Assembly: GCA_023264735.1 (NCBI GenBank)
Contig: JAHFVD010000013.1
Span: forward strand, 1 to 64,000
Reading direction: 5' to 3'
DNA length: 64,000 nucleotides
From: Mycobacterium sp.
GTDB lineage: Bacteria; Actinomycetota; Actinomycetes; Mycobacteriales; Mycobacteriaceae
A program made the translations under genes and the position numbers. Shown here in pieces: positions 53,575 through 60,366 of this stretch. Below the pieces are notes generated by a model that saw nothing but the letters and a program-made list of their open reading frames with translations, had not been told where the DNA came from and did no database searches. The stretch's first letter is position 1, and the number at the start of each line of letters is the position of its first letter.

Positions 53575-54375
53575 TCACCGAATACCCATCATCAGAACGT
53601 CGGTCAGGCGGGTCGGAAGTTGGCGCAGGTGATAGGTCGGACCCACCAGCTTCGGAAGGACGAGACTCGGCCGCTGCTGTTCAAGGGCAGTGACGATCCG
53701 CTCAGCCACATCCTGAGATGTCATGGATCCGATCCGGCCGAGTCGGCCGGCGATCTTGGTCAGAACCGGGTCCTCGTGGGTCTGCAGCATCATGTCAGTT
53801 TCCACGACGCCGAGGATCGCGAGCAGGACGTGGATCGGCGTTCGTCGAAGTTCACGCCGAAGGTTCTCTGTAAAGTGTGTGAGGCCTGCCTTGCTGGCGG
53901 CATAGGGCGCGGTGTTGGGGCTGGAGATCTCACCCAGCAGCGAAGAGATGGTGACGATCGCTCCGCGTTCGCGCTCGAGCATCTTCGGGATGACTTGAGC
54001 GCACAGCTCCATCGGCGCCTGGAGATTGACCTTCACGTGCATGCGGACATCGGCCCCGGACAGACCGGCGAAGCTACCCGGGATCACCACGGCGGCATTG
54101 TTGACGAGCACATCGATCGGACCGCCCAGATCCTCAATCCGGTCGACGAGGCCGTCCAGGTCCTCGGCCAGGTCGACGGTCATCGCCGTCCCGTCCGTTT
54201 CGGCGGCCACGGCCTTCAACGATTCAGCGTTACGGGCGAGGACGGTGACCCGTGACCCACGACTCGCGAACTCGCGGGCCAGGGCTGCACCGATCCCGCG
54301 CGACGCGCCCGTGATCACCGTGTGGGTATCCCGGAGTTCCCTCGCTCCTCGGTCGCGGGCGCTCGCTGTGCTCAT
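53575..54375 (-). CDS. Short-chain dehydrogenase/reductase
   Basis: A 266-residue classical SDR: cofactor motif TGASRGIG at 22-29, NNAAVVIPG at about 92-100, catalytic Ser144/145, Tyr158 and Lys162 (SSLLGEI ... YAASKAGL). ATG 54375 overlaps the stop of the sulfotransferase gene (ATGA). It is the last gene of the three-gene operon 55578-56681, 54372-55511 and this one. It oxidises or reduces an alcohol/ketone of the pathway substrate, unknown here. Confidence 0.85.
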   Translation of the reverse strand: MSTASARDRGARELRDTHTVITGASRGIGAALAREFASRGSRVTVLARNAESLKAVAAETDGTAMTVDLAEDLDGLVDRIEDLGGPIDVLVNNAAVVIPGSFAGLSGADVRMHVKVNLQAPMELCAQVIPKMLERERGAIVTISSLLGEISSPNTAPYAASKAGLTHFTENLRRELRRTPIHVLLAILGVVETDMMLQTHEDPVLTKIAGRLGRIGSMTSQDVAERIVTALEQQRPSLVLPKLVGPTYHLRQLPTRLTDVLMMGIR

Positions 54376-55511
54376 GGCGCCACGCGGAACTTCGGAAAAC
54401 GCTCGGTGTAGCGGTGGAAGGCCTCCGCGACGGCCTTCCACGTCACGCCATAGTCCTCGAGCGAGTACGTGTAGCTGCCGTACCCATGCTGCGGATTGTC
54501 GCTCTCCCAGCTGTTCATACGCTCCGCCGCAGGGACGGAGAGCTCGCCGCCTCGCGCTCGGTAGATGCTCGCGATGACTCCGGTCGCGTCGTTGCGGATC
54601 GCGTCGTACTCGACGTCGATGATCTGGGACTCCCGGTCGATCTGATCACGCTGGTCGAGATTGCGGTTCCATTCCTCGGACGCCCATTCGAGCAGGAAGG
54701 CGCCGAGCTCCGCCCGTTCGGCGGTATCACTCCGCATGAGCCGGGCTGCTTCGATCAGCCGACAGAACGACGCCATCGTGGAGAGCAGGTCCCGGTGGCA
54801 GTGCACCACCGTGGCGTTCGGGAACACATCGAACAGAGCGTCGATGCGGCCGAGATGGAGCGGCGTCTTCAGGACCCACGGTCGGGCGGTCGGGCTGCGA
54901 TCCTGCCATTGCAGGTACTGCAGGAGTTCGGCGAGTTCGGTGTACATCGGCTGCTGTGGCTGCTCGACCAGCCACTCGAAGTAGCTGGGGACGCGGAGCA
55001 GGAGGCCAGAGCCGGCGCTACGGAAGCCCATCTGAAGGAGGATGACCTCTTCTTCTGGCTCCTCGGCGACCATCGGGTGCAACGCCCTGAAGTCCGGGGA
55101 CATCTCCGCGAGGGCCGTCGCCATCCCTCGTGCGACCGCGAGGCGATTGTCCTCGCCCGGATCCGCCAGGGAATCGGGCGCCGGGTTCAGATTCCGCCAC
55201 AGCGGAATAGCCTGGTTGTCAGGATCCCTCGCCAGCATCCGATGGAGCTTTGTGGTCCCTGTGCGCGCCAGTCCGGTGATGAAAATGGGACTGGAGACGG
55301 TCTCGGCCCGGATCTCGGGATGGCAGCTCAGGTCACGCTGCCACCGGAGGCGGTTGACCAGCCAGCGGTGGACGTCCGCCTGGAGGCTCATAGCTCCCAG
55401 CTGGTTCAAGCCCCCCTCGTCCACCGCGGACTCCAGATACCGAGTCATCGGCTCGACGAACCGGTCGTCGCCGTAATCATCGAGGCCGGTGGCCTCGCTG
55501 GCCTCGCTCAT
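54372..55511 (-). CDS. PAPS-dependent sulfotransferase family protein
   Basis: A 379-residue sulfotransferase. The 5'-phosphosulfate loop is ITGLARTGTTKLHRML at about 78-93 and the 3'-phosphate region is near VVHCHRDLLSTMASF with its Arg/Ser. Mycobacteria have many such Stf-type enzymes that sulfate lipids, sugars or sterols. It overlaps the downstream SDR gene. No PAPS synthesis genes are in the window. Confidence 0.83.
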   Translation of the reverse strand: MSEASEATGLDDYGDDRFVEPMTRYLESAVDEGGLNQLGAMSLQADVHRWLVNRLRWQRDLSCHPEIRAETVSSPIFITGLARTGTTKLHRMLARDPDNQAIPLWRNLNPAPDSLADPGEDNRLAVARGMATALAEMSPDFRALHPMVAEEPEEEVILLQMGFRSAGSGLLLRVPSYFEWLVEQPQQPMYTELAELLQYLQWQDRSPTARPWVLKTPLHLGRIDALFDVFPNATVVHCHRDLLSTMASFCRLIEAARLMRSDTAERAELGAFLLEWASEEWNRNLDQRDQIDRESQIIDVEYDAIRNDATGVIASIYRARGGELSVPAAERMNSWESDNPQHGYGSYTYSLEDYGVTWKAVAEAFHRYTERFPKFRVAP

Positions 55512-55577
55512 CAGCGCGCGCGGGTTAAACGGAGCAGTCTCGCTGGCTATGACAGCTTCCTTCCTGGTCGGGCCTGA

Positions 55578-56681
55578 TTAGACGACAACGCCGGTGCGCT
55601 GGCGCCAGGCCTCGAGCAGGCCTGCGTTGACCTTCGGGCTCCCGGCGTAGATGGCGATCTCGCTGGCGCCGGCGGCTTTGAAGTCCTCCAGGGTTCGGAC
55701 GCACTGCTGGGGGGTCCCCACCGCGGCGGCGGTCCTCATCCACTCCTCGGGGACGAGCTCTTCGACGAGGTGGATCACCTCGTCGCGCTGGAAGAAGTGG
55801 TCGGTCCACTGGTCGGAAGGAACGTCCTTGAAGAACGGGTGACTGCGCATGCGCTCAACGACCTTGATGTCCCAGTTGTTGCGTTCGCAGAAGTACTCAC
55901 CCAGGAAGATTCCCTGGCAGAAGATGAGCAGCCGCGCGCCGACCTGCCTCAGCAGCTCGTACTCGCTGACGTCCGGACCGGTGACGACGCCGGCGATGAA
56001 CTGCAGCGTCTCGGGATCACGCCCGGTCTTCCTGCACTCCTCCTTCGTCCAGTTGACGGATTTGCCGACGGCCTCCGCTGTCAGGCACTCGACCAGCCCG
56101 GAGCCGTCGAAAACCGGGTGGGCGGCAACCCGGGAGGCAACGGGGCCGCCCATGTGCCAGAAGACGATCTCCGGGGAAGGCCCCTCGGGGATGTCGTCGA
56201 GCCGGAAGTTCTCCATCGTCCCGGCCGGCCCGTGGTAGTTGACCGTCTCTCCCCGCCAGAGCTTCTTCAAGATCACGCAGTAGTCGATCAGATCCTCGTA
56301 GCTGAGCTCATTGAACCCGTGGCCCTTGATCCAACCGCTGATCGAACGGCCCAGACCAAGCGATATCCGGCGCTCGAAAACGGCCTGCAACGACGTCGCC
56401 AGCGTGCTGGTGAGGACGATCGGTCGAGATCCGACCGGGATGGGCGCCGTGCCGAGTCCGATGCGGGACGTGACCCCACCCGCCGCCCCCAGAATCGTCC
56501 CGGCCTCCTTGTTGTCGTAACGCTCAGAAACCCAGACCCGGCTGAATCCGAAGCGCTCCGCATCCCGAGCCTCCTCGAGGACCTGATGGACGTCAGCGCT
56601 CCGTTTGCGGCCGGAAATCAGGTAGATGCTCATGTCGTCGACGATCGAGACGGGCTTGATGCTCGGATCCGTGCTGTTCAC
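55578..56681 (-). CDS. LLM-class F420-dependent oxidoreductase
   Basis: A 367-residue LLM protein starting at GTG 56681, with GGAGG 7 bases upstream. VLEEARDAERFGFSRVWVSERYDNKEAG and ISLGLGRSISGWIKGHG are the core motifs. It leads the SDR/sulfotransferase operon and faces a TetR gene across a perfect palindrome. Likely an F420H2-dependent reductase or F420-dependent dehydrogenase; the substrate is unknown and need not match that of the LLM at 6787. Confidence 0.82.
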   Translation of the reverse strand: MNSTDPSIKPVSIVDDMSIYLISGRKRSADVHQVLEEARDAERFGFSRVWVSERYDNKEAGTILGAAGGVTSRIGLGTAPIPVGSRPIVLTSTLATSLQAVFERRISLGLGRSISGWIKGHGFNELSYEDLIDYCVILKKLWRGETVNYHGPAGTMENFRLDDIPEGPSPEIVFWHMGGPVASRVAAHPVFDGSGLVECLTAEAVGKSVNWTKEECRKTGRDPETLQFIAGVVTGPDVSEYELLRQVGARLLIFCQGIFLGEYFCERNNWDIKVVERMRSHPFFKDVPSDQWTDHFFQRDEVIHLVEELVPEEWMRTAAAVGTPQQCVRTLEDFKAAGASEIAIYAGSPKVNAGLLEAWRQRTGVVV

Positions 56682-56783
56682 TCTGAGACCTCCAGGTTTT
56701 GAGGGAGAGTTCGGTGGGTTACGGCCGCCGCCGCCGGACCGGCACCTCGGGGATGACGCATATGACGTATCTCTCGACTCAGT

Positions 56784-56804
56784 TACGTTGTTAAAAACAA
56801 CGTA
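56784..56804. promoter_or_regulatory. Perfect palindromic operator between LLM and TetR genes
   Basis: TACGTTGTT-AAA-AACAACGTA, a perfect 9+3+9 dyad in AT-rich DNA, 103 bp upstream of the LLM start and 23 bp upstream of the TetR ATG. The size and placement suit a TetR dimer controlling both directions. Confidence 0.75.
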
Positions 56805-56826
56805 CTTGGGCCGCTAGACTGTGTCA

Positions 56827-57525
56827 ATGACTCCTCCTGCCTCCCGGGGCACCAATGAGCTGGTCGCGACCGCCAATGCCTTGGCGCCGGGCCAGGCCGG
56901 ACGGCGGGCACTCACCCGGGAGGCGGTCTTCGGGGTGGCCCTGCGGATCATCGACCACCATGGCCTGGGCGCCCTGACGATCCGGCGGCTGGCGGAGGAT
57001 CTCGGCGTGGGGTTGCCGACCCTGTACTCGGTGGCCGGGGGGAAGAAAGAGATTCTGGCTGGCGTCGTGGACCTCGTGTTCGCCGAGGTCCCGGAGCACT
57101 CTCCCGATGATGAACAGTGGGAGGAGTCGTTGTTCCACCTACTTGTCGCGCTCCATGAGCAGTTGATCGCGCACCCGGCCGTGGCGCAGCTCGCTGTCAT
57201 CAGCAGGCCTTTCGGTGCGGCGACAGCGAGAACGCAGGAATCCGTACTCGACCTGCTGAAGGCCGGCCGGATCGACGAGTCGCAGCTGGTCGTGGCCTAC
57301 ACGACGCTGACCAGCTACGTGACGGGCTTCACCTTGTTGCGGATCTCGCAGGCGGCCTCCGAGCGCGCCCGCGGTGAAGGCCTGGTCGACCAGGCCCTGC
57401 TGAGGCAATTCCCCCTGGAGACATTTCCGCAGCTCCACGCGCTGGCGCCGCAGCTCACCAACGCCGAGCTGGAGGCGCGCTTCGGCGAGGGGCTACGAAA
57501 GCTGATCCGCAACCTCGCGGAATGA
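56827..57525 (+). CDS. TetR-family regulator
   Basis: A 232-residue regulator. The HTH is in LTREAVFGVALRIIDHHGLGALTIRRLAEDLGVGLPTLYSVAGGKKEIL, and the C-terminus is of the TetR_C_1 (tetracycline-repressor-like) type by layout. ATG 56827 is used; GTG 56821 is also possible. It is divergent from the LLM/sulfotransferase/SDR operon and close to a perfect palindrome, so it probably represses both. Confidence 0.84.
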   Translation: MTPPASRGTNELVATANALAPGQAGRRALTREAVFGVALRIIDHHGLGALTIRRLAEDLGVGLPTLYSVAGGKKEILAGVVDLVFAEVPEHSPDDEQWEESLFHLLVALHEQLIAHPAVAQLAVISRPFGAATARTQESVLDLLKAGRIDESQLVVAYTTLTSYVTGFTLLRISQAASERARGEGLVDQALLRQFPLETFPQLHALAPQLTNAELEARFGEGLRKLIRNLAE

Positions 57526-57632
57526 CCGTCGCACCTTTTCCCGGGCGTGCGCGCTCACGCTGCCCCGCCTGCATCAGCTGAAGCGGCCGCGAAATCCCCT
57601 GGCATGCAAACATTGTCTTCAAGGACAGCTGA

Positions 57633-58391
57633 TCAGCGGGCGAGGTCCCACTGGCCGAAGTCGGGCGCCAGCACGTCGTCGACGTCGACACTGACACCGT
57701 CGATCACCGCACCCGGGTCGGACGCGGTGACCACCTCTCGTTGAAAGAGCACGGCGGCGGGCTCCCGCACACCACCCGACCAGGCCTTGGTCTGCCAGGC
57801 CCAGCGATACCCCGGTGTGGTGGAGTGCCCGACGACGCCGTCGCCGATCGCCCATCCGCATTGGCGCGCACCACCATAGATGCCGGTTCGCTCGATGCCC
57901 AGCACCGAGTTGATGCCGCGAAACCATTGGATCGCAGTGCTTTTCCACGTGTCGGCGTTGATGTCCTCGTCGACGCTGAAGAAGATCGGCGCGGAAGCCG
58001 GGCCGCCGGCCGCACCATGCAGGCGCAGCGCAGTCTGCGCGTCGGCCACTCCCCCGTCGTAGCCGCGGGTGAAGTCCGACGGCGTGGGCCACCCAGGTTT
58101 ACCGAACTGGTAGCAGCTGACGACGTGCAGGCCAGCCGCGATCAGCCCGTCGGCGCACTCCCGAGTGACCGGCTTGAAATCGAAAGTGGCGCCCGGACGC
58201 AGTTCGGACACATACACCAATGCCCCGTCGTAGCCCGCGGCCTTGATCTGCTCCGGCGAGACCAGTCGCACGGCAAAATCGATGAGCCGCAACCCGTCTG
58301 CGGATGCCTTCGGGGTTCCGAGGGCGGCGGAACCGGCGAACGCTGCGAGGGCGAACTTGAAAACGTCGCGTCTGGAGGCCGCTGGCGTCAC
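57633..58391 (-). CDS. Tat-exported DUF1906 (Rv2525c-like) protein
   Basis: A 252-residue protein with a GTG start and a twin-arginine signal (SRRDVFKFALAAFAG). The mature part is a DUF1906 glycoside-hydrolase-like barrel: DFAVRLVSPEQIKAAGYDGALVYVSEL, IFFSVDEDINADTW and GIYGGARQCGWAIGDG. Rv2525c in M. tuberculosis is Tat-exported and affects cell-wall properties. The start overlaps the stop of the L,D-transpeptidase gene (GTGA). Confidence 0.85.
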   Translation of the reverse strand: MTPAASRRDVFKFALAAFAGSAALGTPKASADGLRLIDFAVRLVSPEQIKAAGYDGALVYVSELRPGATFDFKPVTRECADGLIAAGLHVVSCYQFGKPGWPTPSDFTRGYDGGVADAQTALRLHGAAGGPASAPIFFSVDEDINADTWKSTAIQWFRGINSVLGIERTGIYGGARQCGWAIGDGVVGHSTTPGYRWAWQTKAWSGGVREPAAVLFQREVVTASDPGAVIDGVSVDVDDVLAPDFGQWDLAR

Positions 58392-59050
58392 GACTGAGCC
58401 GGGATCAGCGACGGGTCGCCGACTCCGATGGTGATCTGTGGGTTCGCAGCTGGGTCAAGCCAATTCAGGATCGACTTCATCTCCTCGCGCCCGATGGCGA
58501 CACATCCCCAGGTGGGACTGCCGTTGGTCACGTGCAGGAAGATCCCGGCAACTCGCCCCGGAACACGTTGGGGATTGTGCGCGATGTTCACCGCGTAGTC
58601 GTAGACCGGTCCGGAATCGTAGAGGTTCTCCGCGATGCCGGATGGTTGTCCGGAACTCCGTACATGGGTGTTGTACGTCGGCGATTTAGCGTCCTCGTCC
58701 CACCAGTCCTGATTGGTGGCCTGGAAGTACGGCATCTTGGTGCCCGGATTGGGCTCGCGGCCGAAGGCCTGATCGAACCCGAAGGTTCCGACCGGAGTGC
58801 GGTACACACCGTCTGCGGGGGCGCCGACGCCGAGCTCACCGACCTTGGCCGGCGTAGGGCCCAGCACTGTCTTCCAGTCCTGACCCACTCGCTGGAACGC
58901 CGTCAGCGTCCCGGTGGTGGCGTTGGCGGTGGGTACACCGACGACGATCCACTGCGTGGTCGCCACGGCGGGCTCGGCCGTGGCGGGGGCTGCCAACGGC
59001 ACGCTCATCAGCACCGCACCGATGCTCGCCAGTGTCTTGAAAAATTTCAC
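58388..59050 (-). CDS. Secreted L,D-transpeptidase (YkuD fold)
   Basis: A 220-residue precursor with a GTG start and a signal peptide ending at ATAEP (about residue 25). The catalytic segment has His173 and Cys183 in IFLHVTNGSPTWGCVAIG, the YkuD signature. It is much shorter than the main mycobacterial Ldt enzymes, which also carry Ig-like domains, so it is closer to an ErfK/YafK-type member. It overlaps the DUF1906 gene and both act on the envelope. Confidence 0.83.
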   Translation of the reverse strand: MKFFKTLASIGAVLMSVPLAAPATAEPAVATTQWIVVGVPTANATTGTLTAFQRVGQDWKTVLGPTPAKVGELGVGAPADGVYRTPVGTFGFDQAFGREPNPGTKMPYFQATNQDWWDEDAKSPTYNTHVRSSGQPSGIAENLYDSGPVYDYAVNIAHNPQRVPGRVAGIFLHVTNGSPTWGCVAIGREEMKSILNWLDPAANPQITIGVGDPSLIPAQS

Positions 59051-59150
59051 TGCGCCCCTCGGGTGTCGGACTCGGCTGAAAGCAGGTTCATGGTAACCGC
59101 ACCCTGCTGGCGAATCGGTGCAGTGAAGTGGCCTTGGCCCGCGACCGAGT

Positions 59151-59173
59151 CGGTACTGTCCTGGACCGTACCG
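59151..59173. promoter_or_regulatory. TetR box upstream of the mmpS/mmpL regulator
   Basis: CGGTAC-N11-GTACCG, an inverted repeat 14 bp upstream of the TetR ATG. The half-site GTACCG recurs as three tandem copies before mmpS. Confidence 0.5.
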
Positions 59174-59186
59174 CCCCTTCGGCCTT

Positions 59187-59792
59187 ATGGTGGGCGCTGT
59201 GACCTGGATTGCCGACTGCCCCGCGGAGACTTCTCCGTGGTCGCCGCGTGAGGCCGAACTGCTGGCCGCCACGCTGCAGTTGTTGCAGCAGCACGGGTAT
59301 GAGCGACTGACGGTGGACGCCGTCGCGGCGACGGCCAAGGCGAGCAAGGCGACGGTGTACCGGCGCTGGCCCTCGAAAGGCGAATTGGTGCTCGCCGCCT
59401 TCATCGAGGGCTGCCGCCAGGTGGCGGTCGTCCCCGACACCGGGACGCTGCGGGGCGATCTGCTGCTTCTCGGTGAGGCGATCACCGCGCACGCCGCCCA
59501 ACACTCGGCCACCATCCGGGCGGTGATGGTCGAGGTGTCCCGCGACCCGGCACTGCGGGAGGCGATGCAGCACCAGTTCCTCGACCAACGGAAGGCGTTG
59601 ATCGAATTGGTGCTGCAGCACGCCGTCGACCGAGGGGAGATCGAGCCCGCCGCGATCAGCGAGGAACTCTGGGATCTGCTGCCCGGCTACCTGATCTTCC
59701 GATCGATCGTCCCTAACCGCCCGCCGAATCAGAAGACCGTGCAGACCTTCGTCGACAACGTCCTGATCCCCAGCCTCACCAGACCCCTCTAG
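59187..59792 (+). CDS. TetR-family regulator of the MmpS/MmpL locus
   Basis: A 201-residue regulator. The HTH contains LTVDAVAATAKASKATVYRRWPSKGELVLAAF; the C-terminus has IRAVMVEVSRDPALREAMQHQFLDQRK, the AcrR/TetR_C_16-like type. It is transcribed toward mmpS with a 127-bp gap containing related GTACCG half-sites, so it probably represses itself and the transporter. Confidence 0.85.
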   Translation: MVGAVTWIADCPAETSPWSPREAELLAATLQLLQQHGYERLTVDAVAATAKASKATVYRRWPSKGELVLAAFIEGCRQVAVVPDTGTLRGDLLLLGEAITAHAAQHSATIRAVMVEVSRDPALREAMQHQFLDQRKALIELVLQHAVDRGEIEPAAISEELWDLLPGYLIFRSIVPNRPPNQKTVQTFVDNVLIPSLTRPL

Positions 59793-59819
59793 CAGGGAAG
59801 TCTTGCCCGAATAGATCCA

Positions 59820-59849
59820 GTACCGTACCGTACCGCCTAGAGTAGGCGG
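59820..59849. promoter_or_regulatory. Tandem GTACCG sites and palindrome before mmpS
   Basis: Three consecutive TACCG units (59821-59835), each preceded by G, are followed by the overlapping perfect dyad CCGCCTA-GAG-TAGGCGG (59833-59849). This lies 70-100 bp upstream of the mmpS GTG. The half-site is shared with the box upstream of the TetR gene. Confidence 0.5.
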
Positions 59850-59919
59850 CCCCGGGCTGCCCGGGAGTCGACCTCCCCCTGCCCAGTGTTCGTGTCGCCG
59901 GTTATCGAAAGGCCTACGG

Positions 59920-60366
59920 GTGCATAGGTTTCCGATCGGAGCGCTGGCCCGGCGGAGCTGGATGCTCTTGGTTGCCCTGGTCGTGGTGGTGGCGGCGGGG
60001 TTCGCCGTCTATCGGCTGCACGGCATCTTCGGCTCCCACGACATCACGGCCACGCCCAGCGGTTCCGCCAACGACATCGTCCCGTTCAATCCCAAGCGCG
60101 TGGTCATGGAAGTCTTCGGCCCGCCGGGCACGATCGCGACCATCACCTACACCGACGTCAACGCCCAACCCCAGCGCGCCGACTCGGTATCGCTGCCCTG
60201 GTCGTACGACACCACCACCACCCAGCCGGCGGTCTTCGTCAACGTTTCCGCCCAGGGCGACAGTGATTCGCTCGGCTGTCGCATCAAGATCGACGACGTA
60301 GTGAAAGACGAAAGATCGGTCAACACGTTAAACGCCTTCACCTACTGCCTGGACAAGTCCGGATGA
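59920..60366 (+). CDS. MmpS-family membrane protein
   Basis: A 148-residue protein with a GTG start: an N-terminal transmembrane helix (MLLVALVVVVAAGFAVYRL, about 15-33) and a periplasmic beta-domain with RVVMEVFGPPGTIATITYTDVNAQP and VFVNVSAQGDSDSLGCRI. MmpS proteins are accessory subunits of MmpL transporters. Its stop overlaps the mmpL ATG (ATGA). Confidence 0.9.
   Translation: MHRFPIGALARRSWMLLVALVVVVAAGFAVYRLHGIFGSHDITATPSGSANDIVPFNPKRVVMEVFGPPGTIATITYTDVNAQPQRADSVSLPWSYDTTTTQPAVFVNVSAQGDSDSLGCRIKIDDVVKDERSVNTLNAFTYCLDKSG

Noticed and set aside
54414..55577. 387-codon + strand frame opposite the sulfotransferase
   Set aside because: Antisense shadow; the minus strand carries the PAPS-binding loop.
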